Source: JAWPMT01 sp965601475 (GTDB lineage: Bacteria > Bacteroidota > Bacteroidia > Cytophagales > Cyclobacteriaceae). Taken from it: a stretch of DNA of 64,000 nt. The DNA lies in the NCBI GenBank assembly GCA_965601475.1, contig OZ271832.1, positions 5,022,001 to 5,086,000 of the forward strand, given 5' to 3'. The translations under genes and the position numbers were made by a program. A model generated the notes under the pieces. That model saw only the letters and a list, made by a program, of their open reading frames with translations. It was not told the origin of the DNA and ran no database searches. This document shows, piece after piece, positions 25,328 through 35,366 of the stretch; the stretch's first letter is position 1; every line of letters starts with the position of its first letter.

Positions 25328-27013
25328 ATGAAAACGACAAAATCGAAACCTGGCAGGAAGACCCACTTGAGCTTTTGTAACTCGACCATAAAGTTCTGGA
25401 CAGTGGTGCTCTGTTCCATGACCATGGCCTCGCAGGTCCATGCACAAGACCTGAGGTGGAATCCCAATGGCTTCAAGGGTCATAAGGAAAACGCAGTCGG
25501 AATCAACAGTGACGATTCTGATGCTGCCTCACTTCTAAGACTGCAATATGGCAACAATGGATGGAACATGATTCATGACAAATACAACGATGAACCGCTG
25601 CTGTTATGGAATTATTCCCTTAATGTGAAAGCAAACGACGACAAGAACAATGCCTATGAAGGCGACACCTTTATGAGGTTGAAAAAGGATGGTACAAGTG
25701 CTCAGCTCTCGTTGAGAAGAAGTAATGGCCACCAGGGAGCGGGACTGTGGCTCGACGATTGGGGCGCACTTGATGATTGGTACGTTGGGACTCCATTTAG
25801 CCATTTTACCGAGCATCAAGGGACTTTCACCATTGGTTACAATGGTCAAAATGCCAATCAGTTGACCCACTCCAAGTTCTATATTAATAAGAACGGCCTA
25901 GTTGGCATAGGCACAACCGATCCCACTGAAAAACTTGAAGTAAACGGCAAGATTAAAGCTTCGGAATTCCTGGATTCAAATGGCAATCTGTTGCAAGCTT
26001 CACCATGGATTTTCGGTATTGGCAGTAGCATCCATTACAATGGTAATATTGGTATCGGTGTTCAGATTCCCACATCCGCACTGGAGGTAAGCGGAGACGT
26101 GAAGACCGAATCACTGACAGTCGAAGTCCAAAACCAGGTTCAGGAAACGATGGTAGGATATTTTGGAATGAGTTCAGATCGATTGGCACTGAGCACACTA
26201 ACGCCTCATGATTTGGTGTTTGGTGTAGATGATGATGTGAAAATGACAATTACCGAAGATGGCGAAGTAGGTATCGGCACTTCCACTCCGAACGCAAAAC
26301 TTGACGTCCATGGTTCTATTCGGCTCAACAATACCCCGCTGTACCTAAGGTCAGGAACTAGCCAAAATCATGCATTAAGGTTTAGCGGCCCTGGACATGC
26401 CTTTGCAGGGGAGGAGCTAGAGGGACCGGTGTTATATGGTTACGAGTCCGGAGCTTTGGGAACCAGTTACTTAGGTACGGAGAAGATCGCCTTGTATTGG
26501 GATCACAATGGTTTGGTGGGAATCGGTACCACCAGCCCTCAGGAAACATTCACCGTCCAAGGCACTGCCCTGATTTATGATGACGCGACCCCACCAACCA
26601 TCTCCGGAGCTGCGGACAATTACAACCTCTATGTCACCAAAGGCATTCTGTCGGAAGACCTGGCCATCGCCACCACTGCGCAATGGGGTGCAGACTATGT
26701 GTTTGAGAAGGATTACAGGCTGACGCCCCTGAGTGAGATCGAAGCCTTCGTCAGGACGCACAAACACCTTCCTGATGTCAAAAGCGTGACAGAAGTGAAA
26801 GCCAACGATGGCATCTATGAAGTGGATGATATGCTTGTAGGCCAGCTCAAAAACCTGGAAGAGCAAGTCCTCCACAATATCGCCCAGGAAAAGAAAATAC
26901 AGGCGCAAGAACAGGAACTGAAAGAACAACAAGCGACGCTGGAAGCACAGCAGGTCCTGATCCAGTCGCTTATCCAACGCATCGAAAAACTGGAAGAAAC
27001 AACCAGCCAGTAG
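25328..27013 (+). CDS. Secreted tail-fibre-like protein 2
   Basis: About 561 residues. A long basic leader ends in a signal peptide (FWTVVLCSMTMASQVHAQ). I chose ATG 25328; the frame also runs back into the previous gene from ATG 25262. Fibre-type VGIGTTDPTEKLEVNGKIKA repeats occur at several places. The C-terminal 150 residues (QWGADYVFEKDYRLTPLSEI, HKHLPDVKSVTEVKANDGIY, coiled coil to the end) are almost identical to those of protein 3. It is probably a trimer-forming secreted protein. Confidence 0.8.
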   Translation: MKTTKSKPGRKTHLSFCNSTIKFWTVVLCSMTMASQVHAQDLRWNPNGFKGHKENAVGINSDDSDAASLLRLQYGNNGWNMIHDKYNDEPLLLWNYSLNVKANDDKNNAYEGDTFMRLKKDGTSAQLSLRRSNGHQGAGLWLDDWGALDDWYVGTPFSHFTEHQGTFTIGYNGQNANQLTHSKFYINKNGLVGIGTTDPTEKLEVNGKIKASEFLDSNGNLLQASPWIFGIGSSIHYNGNIGIGVQIPTSALEVSGDVKTESLTVEVQNQVQETMVGYFGMSSDRLALSTLTPHDLVFGVDDDVKMTITEDGEVGIGTSTPNAKLDVHGSIRLNNTPLYLRSGTSQNHALRFSGPGHAFAGEELEGPVLYGYESGALGTSYLGTEKIALYWDHNGLVGIGTTSPQETFTVQGTALIYDDATPPTISGAADNYNLYVTKGILSEDLAIATTAQWGADYVFEKDYRLTPLSEIEAFVRTHKHLPDVKSVTEVKANDGIYEVDDMLVGQLKNLEEQVLHNIAQEKKIQAQEQELKEQQATLEAQQVLIQSLIQRIEKLEETTSQ

Positions 27014-27031
27014 TCACCACTCAACCACCCA

Positions 27032-27090
27032 AGAGGTTGTCTTGAAAGTGAATGTTGATAGAGACTAAGCTTTTTGAGGCAGCCTCTTGT
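27032..27090 (+). terminator. Imperfect hairpin after fibre-like gene 2
   Basis: AGAGG...CCTCT arms with an A/T-rich middle. It is homologous to the better-paired hairpin at 30920-30972 after gene 3. Confidence 0.4.
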
Positions 27091-27158
27091 TTTCCCGTAG
27101 GACACCCTAACAACGCCAGGAGAAGGAATTGACCTGACGCAAAGCAACCTCCATATTC

Positions 27159-27707
27159 GCTTCGTCACTCCGGTTTCTGAAGTACGAAGAATAGGGGAAT
27201 CTCATGCCCGAGGCCCCGCACTCACTGGCGTACCCAACCCACAACCACGTCACTTCGACGACGGCAGGAGGAGAAGTCTCCTGGCTAAGTACTGCACCAG
27301 ATATGGAGATTTCTCACTGCGTTCGAAATGACAGTTAGGGATTGTTGTGACAATTACCGAAATCGAACTTATGTGTCGGTAATTGGCTTATGCTGGAAGA
27401 AAGATTTCTCCTATCGTCGAAATGACAACAGTGGAAGTAAACACTACTCGCTTCGTCATTCCGGTTTCCGAGGCACGAGGAATACCGGAATCTCATTTCC
27501 CAGACCTTAAGCTCACTGCCGTACCCAACCCACAATCACGTGACTTCGACGACGACTGGAGGAGAAGTCTCCTGGCAAGGACCTTCAGACTCTCTCTCGG
27601 AATGTCATGTGGCCCTGGAGTCACCCTGCTGGTTAGAACGCCCTATTTGCTGCCAGAAAGACCTCTCCTTCGTCGAGGTGACAGTATTGGAGTCAAACTC
27701 CTTTTTT
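27159..27707 (+). repeat. Tandem 549-bp repeat, unit 1
   Basis: Bases 27159-27529 recur without any difference that I could find at 27708-28078 (offset 549). The rest of the unit recurs with divergence. It contains the motif ATTCCGGT...ACCGGAAT as inverted arms and shorter TCGAAATGAC-type palindromes. Open frames inside both copies are identical only because the DNA is; no coding sense was seen. Confidence 0.9.
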
Positions 27708-28256
27708 GCTTCGTCACTCCGGTTTCTGAAGTACGAAGAATAGGGGAATCTCATGCCCGAGGCCCCGCACTCACTGGCGTACCCAACCCACAACCACGTC
27801 ACTTCGACGACGGCAGGAGGAGAAGTCTCCTGGCTAAGTACTGCACCAGATATGGAGATTTCTCACTGCGTTCGAAATGACAGTTAGGGATTGTTGTGAC
27901 AATTACCGAAATCGAACTTATGTGTCGGTAATTGGCTTATGCTGGAAGAAAGATTTCTCCTATCGTCGAAATGACAACAGTGGAAGTAAACACTACTCGC
28001 TTCGTCATTCCGGTTTCCGAGGCACGAGGAATACCGGAATCTCATTTCCCAGACCTTAAGCTCACTGCCGTACCCAACTCCCAACCACGTCACTTCGACG
28101 ACGACAGGAGGAGAAGTCTCCTGGCAAGGACATTCAGACTCTCTCTCGGAATGTCATGCCGCCCTGGAGGCATCCTCGTGCTTAGAACAACCTACATAAA
28201 CCGAGAAAGACCTCTCCTTTGTCGAGGTGACAGTATTTGAGTCAAACTCCTTTTTT
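27708..28256 (+). repeat. Tandem 549-bp repeat, unit 2
   Basis: Second unit, followed by a truncated third (28257-28310). The stretch 27014-28465 contains no other feature. Confidence 0.9.
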
Positions 28257-28465
28257 GCTTCGTCATTCCGGTTTCCAAGGCACGAGGAATACCGGACTCT
28301 CATGCCTCAAGCCTGAAAATCAAAACCATTTTTCCAATGTTACCTCAATGTTAACAGAACTCCCAATTGATCAATGGGGAGTAATCCGATTTGTGGAAGC
28401 GTCATGCATTTCTTCCTTTTGGAAGCGTTGCCGGTGGTTGCTGTCAACACCAAACAGATTAAAAG

Positions 28466-30895
28466 ATGATGACACAAATGACAAAAATTTATTTGAAGCG
28501 CAAGGCGCAAGGTTGGCCCTGGAATGGCTTATTACGTCTGTTAGATACATCTTCCTGGCATTTCCTCAGCTCTCCAAAAAGCTTAATAAGAGGAGATAAC
28601 AGCTCCGCATTCTGTTGGACGCTCAACAAAGATCATTGCTGCTACCTGAAGTCCATACCCTACCTACACCAACGATTATTGTTGGTCCTGTTTCTACTGT
28701 CATTCACTACCATGCTCTCGGCCCAGTCTTGGACGAACAAAGCACAAGGCACCAACTTTGACTACTGGGTGATCAATCAGGACAAATCGAACCACTGGTC
28801 CAGCCTGAGGCTGCAAGTGTCAAACAACCAGGCCTGGAACATGTACCACGCCAATGGCAACTCCTTGTACTGGTCTTATGACGACACAGGTCATTTTCTT
28901 CATCGTGGAAGCAACAAAATGCAGTTGTCCAAATTCGGTAATCTTGAGCTCCTAAGTTCTCTAAGGGTTAAAAACGGTGGATTAGGCGCGCAACTACAGT
29001 TTTCCCACAATGGCACGAGAAACTTTACGCATGTCATCAAGTCCCGACATCACGGCAGCAATGCGGCAGGCAATGCCCTGGATTTCTACCTCTGGAATCA
29101 GGGCACAGACCACATAAGTTCCCCAGGCTCCAAACATGTCATGACGCTCAGTGGCAATGGCTCAGGTAGGGTAGGCATTGGTACAGGCAATCCCACCGAG
29201 AAGCTGGAAGTAAATGGTGGTATAAAGGCGACGGCATTTCGTATTGGACACCAACTGGATTTCATTGGATTGGCAAAGGGAGAAGTTGAGGACTGGCCTA
29301 TGTCCTTTGGCGGGCCGGTATTATTCGGAAAATTTGGTGGGTCTTTGGGAACTCGAATTTTTGGTAACCAATACTCACTATCTTGGGATCACAACGGGGA
29401 TGTCCGCATTCGAAGGTCCCTTACGACCTCAAACGGGGGTACTAGCTCATCTGGCATGGATCAGCTGATCTTTTCCCACCACAGTGGGTACGATCTCTAT
29501 CGACATTCGATAAAAACCCGACACAATGCCAATAGCCCGGACGGAAATGCCCTTGATTTCTATGTTTGGAACAACACTATAGATGAAGCTGTAGCTGTGG
29601 GTACCCGACACATCATGACCCTGGATGGTGGCAATGATGGTTCTGTGGGCATCGGCACCACCAGTCCGGGCGAAAAACTTGAGGTTATTGGCAACGTGAA
29701 AGCTGCCGCTTTTATCGGCGATGGATCGCAGCTGACCAATCTGCCTTCTTCCGATTCATTCTGGACCAATATTGACAATGACAACGACATCACGTTTCTG
29801 GAGGGGAATGTTGGTATTGGCACCGATAGCCCCAGCGAAAAGCTGGAAGTTCACGGCAACGTGAAAATTGCTGACAGAAATCAAGCTGAGATTGAGCTGG
29901 ATGGTGGAAATTCGGATGGTTTCTCCTGGTCTTCTCGGCTCTTACTCAATCGGAAAAACCGTTCAAAGGCAGCAGGAATTTGGATAAACGAGACGCAAGA
30001 AAGTGATCATGACTGGTACATGGGCGTACCTTACGATGGTGGCAATCCCATCAATGGCTTCTCAGTGGGGTATGATGCCAGTCAGCCAGAGCTTCTTTCT
30101 AGTGCTCTATTCCTTCTGAACAATGACGGAAAGGTAGGTATCGGCACCACCAGCCCTGCCGCCAAACTTGAAGTTGAGGGCAATGGGATCATAGGGCATT
30201 GGTTACTAACAAGTGGAAACGTTCGCGGGGTGCCCGCTGTACTTTTCAGGCATAAAGAGCTTAATTCTGGTAACTTTTATGCCCTGGGGCAAACGAATGT
30301 TGGCCATACTATAGTCAATGCAGCTGCTGGTCAGGATCTTCATTTCAATATTGAAGGGTACATGAAAATGGAAGTGGATGGGTCTACAGGGAATATCGGC
30401 ATTGGTGGAGTAGATAGCCCTTCCAGGCCACTCACCGTCCAAGGCACTGCCCTGATTTATGATGACGCTACCCAACCAGCCATCTCTGGAGCTGCAGAAA
30501 ATTACAATCTGTATGTGACCAAGGGCATTCTTTCGGAAGACCTGGCCATCGCCACCACCGGGCAATGGGGCGCAGACTATGTGTTTGAGAAGGATTACAG
30601 GTTGACGCCCCTGAGTGAGATCGAAGCCTTCGTCACGACCCATAAACACCTCCCTGATGTCAAAAGCGTGACAGAAGTGAAGGCTAACGATGGCATATAC
30701 GAAGTGGATGATATGCTCGTAGGCCAGCTTAAAAACCTGGAAGAGCAAGTTCTCCACAACATTGCCCAGGAAAAGAAAATACAGGCGCAAGAAAAGGAAC
30801 TGAAAGAACAGCAAGCGACGCTGGAATCACAGCAGGCCCTGATTCAGTCACTTATACAACGCATCGAAAAACTGGAAGCAGCAACCAGGCAATAG
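28466..30895 (+). CDS. Secreted tail-fibre-like protein 3 (mosaic)
   Basis: Up to 809 residues. The signal peptide (RLLLVLFLLSFTTMLSAQ) begins only near residue 70 of the open frame, so the true start is probably a non-ATG codon downstream of 28466; I could not fix it. The N-domain (DYWVINQDKSNHWSSLRLQV) matches protein 1, whereas the last 150 residues match protein 2 almost exactly. In between are fibre repeats with VGIGTTSPGEKLEV and AAFIGDGSQLTNL. It is probably a secreted trimeric fibre made by recombination between its neighbours. Confidence 0.78.
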   Translation: MMTQMTKIYLKRKAQGWPWNGLLRLLDTSSWHFLSSPKSLIRGDNSSAFCWTLNKDHCCYLKSIPYLHQRLLLVLFLLSFTTMLSAQSWTNKAQGTNFDYWVINQDKSNHWSSLRLQVSNNQAWNMYHANGNSLYWSYDDTGHFLHRGSNKMQLSKFGNLELLSSLRVKNGGLGAQLQFSHNGTRNFTHVIKSRHHGSNAAGNALDFYLWNQGTDHISSPGSKHVMTLSGNGSGRVGIGTGNPTEKLEVNGGIKATAFRIGHQLDFIGLAKGEVEDWPMSFGGPVLFGKFGGSLGTRIFGNQYSLSWDHNGDVRIRRSLTTSNGGTSSSGMDQLIFSHHSGYDLYRHSIKTRHNANSPDGNALDFYVWNNTIDEAVAVGTRHIMTLDGGNDGSVGIGTTSPGEKLEVIGNVKAAAFIGDGSQLTNLPSSDSFWTNIDNDNDITFLEGNVGIGTDSPSEKLEVHGNVKIADRNQAEIELDGGNSDGFSWSSRLLLNRKNRSKAAGIWINETQESDHDWYMGVPYDGGNPINGFSVGYDASQPELLSSALFLLNNDGKVGIGTTSPAAKLEVEGNGIIGHWLLTSGNVRGVPAVLFRHKELNSGNFYALGQTNVGHTIVNAAAGQDLHFNIEGYMKMEVDGSTGNIGIGGVDSPSRPLTVQGTALIYDDATQPAISGAAENYNLYVTKGILSEDLAIATTGQWGADYVFEKDYRLTPLSEIEAFVTTHKHLPDVKSVTEVKANDGIYEVDDMLVGQLKNLEEQVLHNIAQEKKIQAQEKELKEQQATLESQQALIQSLIQRIEKLEAATRQ

Positions 30896-30919
30896 CACGA
30901 GCACCCACTGAATCAATCG

Positions 30920-30972
30920 AGAGGCTGTCTTGAAAATACGTCTGTAATGACAGAAGCTTTGAGACAGCCTCT
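30920..30972 (+). terminator. Long hairpin after fibre-like gene 3
   Basis: A perfect 11-bp stem AGAGGCTGTCT / AGACAGCCTCT, extended by weaker pairs, with no clear T run after it. It starts 25 bp past the stop codon. Confidence 0.55.
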
Positions 30973-31012
30973 TGCTTACCTAAAGAATACCCTAACACCC
31001 TTTAGCCCCCTA

Positions 31013-31166
31013 AGGCTGTCATGCCAACTTGGGAGGCGCCCGGCTAGGGGCGCCCGGCTAGGGGTGCCCGACCAGGGGCATCCTCCTGTTCGTACGCCCG
31101 AATGTGATCAGAAAACCGCTCCTTCGTTGAGGTGCAAACCATGGAAACCAACGTTACCTCACAGAT
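31013..31166 (+). repeat. Dispersed repeat D, copy 1
   Basis: It contains two tandem GGCGCCCGGCTAGG-type units. A slightly shorter copy is at 31744-31881. No gene is present in 30973-32026. Confidence 0.8.
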
Positions 31167-31439
31167 CGAATGAAAATTTCAGTCTGCGTGGTACAAAGCT
31201 TCAGTACGAGCCGTACCCCAATCACTTCTCTAGAAGTGAAGCGCGGAGGCCGGGCCAAAATTCCCGCCGTGCCGTCGGCAAGCCTTTGGCGACCGATGGG
31301 GCGTGGGGAGGTCCCGATACTCATCGGGAAGGGCGGATAGGTGTTTATTTTGGCTAGTCCTGATAGCTATCGGGGTTCAATAGTTTTTCATCTAGGAAAA
31401 AGTATTTGCCGTCCGCACAGGACACAATACTTGAATTAT

Positions 31440-31590
31440 CAAGCCGCCCTGGAGGCATCCTCGCGGTTAGAACAACCTACATTAAAGCGAGAAAGACCTC
31501 TCCTTCGTCGAGGTGACAGTATGTGAGTCAAACTCCTTTTTTGCTTCAGCATTCCGGTTCTGAGGCACGAGGAATACCGGAATCTTATGA
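31440..31590 (+). repeat. Diverged copy of the 549-bp repeat family
   Basis: It matches 28155-28305 (CCGCCCTGGAGGCATCCTCG, then the GACAGTAT...CTCCTTTTTTGCTTC stretch and the CCGGAAT palindrome). Confidence 0.7.
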
Positions 31591-31743
31591 CGGGGATCTA
31601 GAACTCACCGGTGTCCCCAACCCCAGAACCAACGCACTTCTTCGACGGCAGGAGGAGAGGTCCCCTTGCTAAGTACTGCATCAGATATGGAGGTTTCGCA
31701 CTGCATTCGAAATGACGGAATAGATAGGGACTTAGACCCCCTC

Positions 31744-31881
31744 AGGCTGTCATGCCAACTTGGGAGGCGCCCGGCTAGGGGTGCCCGACCAGGGGCATCC
31801 TCCTGTTCGTACACCCGAATGTGAACAGAAAACCGCTCCTTGATCGAAATGACAACTCTGAGAATCAACGTTACCCCACAA
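31744..31881 (+). repeat. Dispersed repeat D, copy 2
   Basis: Second copy of 31013-31166, lacking one of the GGCGCCCGGCTAGG-type units. Confidence 0.8.
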
Positions 31882-32026
31882 ATTGGTATTTTTCGCTGCG
31901 CACCCTCTAACATGAGGTAAGAAGTATATCTCGAAAAGGAGGTGGTTAGGTTTACTGTTGGCTATGTCCAGGTCTGGGCGTGCTTCATGCGCTATATTCC
32001 TCTTTTGGATCTTCAGATAGATACGA

Positions 32027-32233
32027 TCATCTAAATTGCTGATTTGCCAAAGCACTGTCCAGGGTGCCAATTGAGCTTATACCTAATGAAGTACTCTCTC
32101 CAAAACATACCAATCGACCTTTGTGTCTGACAATGAATCCGGCGCTGACGGGATCCAGGATGCCGAATTCGGAATGTTGCAGATCCGCCGGAAAGACTAC
32201 GATGGAATCCGATCGCGTGCGTATGTATTTCAT
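32027..32233 (-). CDS. Small conserved protein of unknown function
   Basis: The 68-residue product starts MKYIRTRSDSIVVFPADLQH. The pattern FPADLQHSEF, PVSAGFI, C.GES.SLGISS and a final ALANQQF belongs to a small cytoplasmic protein family that I recall from several bacteria and phages, always as a protein of unknown function. The open frame extends 74 codons upstream, but the family begins at this Met. It lies alone among repeats. Confidence 0.6.
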   Translation of the reverse strand: MKYIRTRSDSIVVFPADLQHSEFGILDPVSAGFIVRHKGRLVCFGESTSLGISSIGTLDSALANQQFR

Positions 32234-32467
32234 TGGGATCATGGATAGCACTTTGGTTTTGTTTGGCATGGGTAAAAAGGGATTTTTATCGGTCCCGAGC
32301 GCGAATAATGCGGTTTTCGGCAGACTTCGATTCAGAAAAATCGTCAAAAAGGCTTGATTATTCGCAATAGGGGATCTTTTGAAAATATTGAACCTTTTTG
32401 ACCATTTTTTAGACTTCCCGAAAGGCCTTTGTCTGCTGCTTTGTATAAGTGACAAAACAGAGCTTAC

Positions 32468-34369
32468 GTGACCATTGTGAAATTGAGGATATTGATGATA
32501 CTATGTACTTTTCAATTTGAGAGTGAAAAGGATATGGACTGGTATTGGCCTATTTCCGCTACAAAGGAGTTGAGCATTGACGGTGGACTATTTCAAGATG
32601 GACTATTTCAATGGGTGGCACAAGATGATTCGCTTCTTCAACCAAAACGTTTTCGAGTCAGCGTTGTGAGTCCTCTCATCCCATCCAGGGCATTTTCAAC
32701 ATTCCATTTCAGTCTCGTTTTGGTATTTCTGTTGGTCCTGGCATTAATTCATGGTTTCCAGCCCCACGGCACAAGACCCATTCCAAAGCAGGGACCGAAG
32801 TCGGAATCCCCGGAAGTAGCAAATTCCAGGACTTCAAAATTTTGGGGCCTTAACAAATACGTCTCGGCCACGATAGTTGGTCGCCTGATACAGCATCTTC
32901 AAAGAATTACACCTGCGGAAAGAAAGAGTTTTCGCAACAAAAAAAATATTGCGTTTGATTCTTCCATTTCAGCAAGTACCATCTTTTTCTCGTCTTTGGT
33001 AGATGAAATGATAGATCTCAACAGGATTGAAACCGGGCCAGTGGATCTCAAATTGACTAGCGCTGACTTCGCGACATTCATCAGAGAGATTTGTCTGTCA
33101 TTTCTAAGCGTGGCGGAGTTGGGCGGTCCAAGGTTGAACTTGGATATTCCCAAAGAGAAAGCCTTTGTCGATTTTGATAGTGTTCAAATGAAGCGTGTTT
33201 TGCATCGAATACTTCATGCAGTTACACGCTTAGCAGCTCAAGACGGCATCATTGATATCGGACTAGTGGACGATGGTCAATGTCTGCTCATCACGGTAGC
33301 ATATGTCGATCCGGGTGTTTCCCGAAAAAGCCTTCGGTTCACATCTCGGCTGGCCGGGGCTATTGATCATTCGGGCGCATCACGATTGGGGCTGTTCACA
33401 GCGCAGAAAATCGTCGAAGGACACGGCGGGACTCTATCTTCCAGGATTTCATCATGTTCGAAAGAAGTAGTGGTAGAAATGAGATTACCAAAAGCCAGGA
33501 ATCAGGTCGCGGGCAGTGCTGTGTCCAGTGAGGAATTGCGGGATGCATACCAAAGTCATGACGGAGCGCATGGTTCCGGGCGGAATACATCTGTTCTGAT
33601 CGCAGAAGACAATGATGATCTTCGAAGATTTTTGGTCAGGAGCCTAAGTCGATCATATCGGACAATAGAAGCATCGAATGGTCTGGAGGCTCATAGAATG
33701 GCTCTTGGTTGTTTACCTGATTTGGTGGTGAGTGATGTGGTCATGCCTCAGATGGATGGAATTGAATTGACAAGATTCCTGAAGACGGATCGAAGGACCA
33801 GCCACATCCCTGTCATTATCCTCACAGGCCTTTCATCGGCCACGGGTGAGCAGGAGGGTTATGAGACTGGTGCTGATGACTACATTTCCAAACCCTTCTC
33901 AAACTTTCTATTGCACAGCAGAATTCGGAATCTGCTTGAAAATCGGAGACGGGTAGCAGAAAAAATCCGTAGAGATATGATCACGTCGCCAATGGAGTTG
34001 ACGATCAATTCCAAAGATGAAGAGTTCCTTCTATCCGTGATTGACACCATTGAGTCAAACCTTGGTGAGGAGAAGCTTGGCCCCAGTTTTATCGCCAAAT
34101 CCCTTGGAATCAGCTATTCAGTCTTGTATAAGAAAATCAAATCCCTAACTGGATTGAGCCTTGTAGAATTCATTAGGGATTTCAGATTAAAAAAGGCGGC
34201 CAAACTGATCAAGAGATCAGCGTACAATGTGTCAGAAGCTTCCTTCATTGTTGGTTTCTCTGATGCCAAATATTTCAGCAAGTTATTCAAGAGAAAATAT
34301 GGAATCACGCCGTCAAGTTACAGACATTTCATCTTACGAAAATCGGGACTTCAAATGGAACAATCGTGA
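32468..34369 (+). CDS. Hybrid two-component regulator with degenerate kinase domain, receiver and AraC HTH
   Basis: The 633-residue product has one membrane segment at about 80-98. A region that should be the kinase follows (about 130-350), but the phospho-acceptor motif is not visible. The ATPase N-box reads LHRILHAVTRLA without the usual Asn pair, and the G1 box DxGxG reads DPGVS. The receiver is intact (DVVMP with Asp423, SKPF with Lys475). The C-terminal AraC HTH (about 530-625) is complete (FIAKSLGISYSVLYKKIKSL, SFIVGFSDAKYFSKLFKRKY). It is probably a DNA-binding response regulator carrying a pseudokinase, phosphorylated by another kinase such as its neighbour at 35367. It could alternatively be a decaying gene. 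Confidence 0.82.
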   Translation: MTIVKLRILMILCTFQFESEKDMDWYWPISATKELSIDGGLFQDGLFQWVAQDDSLLQPKRFRVSVVSPLIPSRAFSTFHFSLVLVFLLVLALIHGFQPHGTRPIPKQGPKSESPEVANSRTSKFWGLNKYVSATIVGRLIQHLQRITPAERKSFRNKKNIAFDSSISASTIFFSSLVDEMIDLNRIETGPVDLKLTSADFATFIREICLSFLSVAELGGPRLNLDIPKEKAFVDFDSVQMKRVLHRILHAVTRLAAQDGIIDIGLVDDGQCLLITVAYVDPGVSRKSLRFTSRLAGAIDHSGASRLGLFTAQKIVEGHGGTLSSRISSCSKEVVVEMRLPKARNQVAGSAVSSEELRDAYQSHDGAHGSGRNTSVLIAEDNDDLRRFLVRSLSRSYRTIEASNGLEAHRMALGCLPDLVVSDVVMPQMDGIELTRFLKTDRRTSHIPVIILTGLSSATGEQEGYETGADDYISKPFSNFLLHSRIRNLLENRRRVAEKIRRDMITSPMELTINSKDEEFLLSVIDTIESNLGEEKLGPSFIAKSLGISYSVLYKKIKSLTGLSLVEFIRDFRLKKAAKLIKRSAYNVSEASFIVGFSDAKYFSKLFKRKYGITPSSYRHFILRKSGLQMEQS

Positions 34370-34492
34370 AACGCAGGGTCCGCAGGGCATTGTGCGTGCA
34401 ATCGGAATTCGCCAATGTCTCGCCGAGAACTGAATGTAATTCATTGTAAAAGTATCAGAGGAATGTCCCTTGGACATGGTGGTTGAAGTGAG

Positions 34493-34524
34493 AAATCAGG
34501 GTCTAATGGGCCCTGATTTCCTTT
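34493..34524 (+). terminator. Hairpin terminator
   Basis: Stem AAATCAGGG / CCCTGATTT followed by CCTTTTG, 124 bp after the first hybrid regulator. The remaining intergenic stretch up to 35366 shows nothing I can name. Confidence 0.65.
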
Positions 34525-35366
34525 TGATCATCTCTTACTTACCATGAAGTAGCAACTGTCAACGATCCATTACCTGATTCACCAAGTCCCTCTATGCGCA
34601 GCCTGATTTCAGATCTGGTCTCCTGAATTTTTCTTGAGGGTGAATGCTGCAAAGGCGATATTTTGAAAACCAAATTAGCATGACGCTTAATGACGGACCT
34701 TTTTTACCGAAAGAGCGGGTCTATGCTGAAAATATCTCGATCCGTAGTATCAATCATGTTGATGAGAGCAGGTATTTGCGAGATACGAAACCCATCGCAA
34801 GGAACGATTTTGAGCCAGGCTCCGCTCGTAGAATGCCCAATTTAAGGGTTATGGCAGATTGCTTATGCATTCCATTGGCGGTTGGATATAGGGGTGGATG
34901 TGACTGAGTCTCCATGATATCGAAAATCAATTTTCGCAGGAGCTTATGGTTAGAATTGGAATATGCGGCCAGAACATCTTTGAAGGGCTTTCTCATCGTG
35001 AAGACTATTGTTGCCAAAGCATCGGGAAATTGACGTTCTCGAGTCATAGAACCCCTATTGGGGATAGTCTAGATGCGATGAACTTTTCTGGAAGGCTGGC
35101 CCTGAGGAGTCAGAAATCAAGGTTCGGCAAAACATGTAAGGAAATATGTTGCGAATACTGAGAAACCAATGATCAAAATGACACTTTTTAGGTGTCTAGA
35201 TGTTAGAAAATGCCATCAGGCATCATTTGGCGGTATTCTTATCAAATGTGGCGGAACCGTAATTCATTTGAGGTTTTTCTTTCAGATATCATTTGATATT
35301 AATTATGTCTTATTCATATCGTTTGATAAAAGAAAATTGAATCTGTTTTCTGATCCTTTACACCGT

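Noticed and set aside
27328..28240. Identical 60-residue open frames in both 549-bp units, and longer frames at 27383 and 27932
   Set aside because: Identity comes from the DNA repeat; no family resemblance, and the frames cross palindromes.
30947..31357. 136-codon open frame after fibre gene 3
   Set aside because: It starts inside a terminator-like hairpin and runs through repeat D.
34644..35161. Overlapping open frames on both strands between the two hybrid regulators
   Set aside because: Short, mutually overlapping, no domain or signal peptide, A+T-rich intergenic character.
35169..35366. 66-codon N-terminal extension of the second hybrid kinase
   Set aside because: A+T-rich, not protein-like; the ATG at 35367 is directly followed by a plausible membrane signal.
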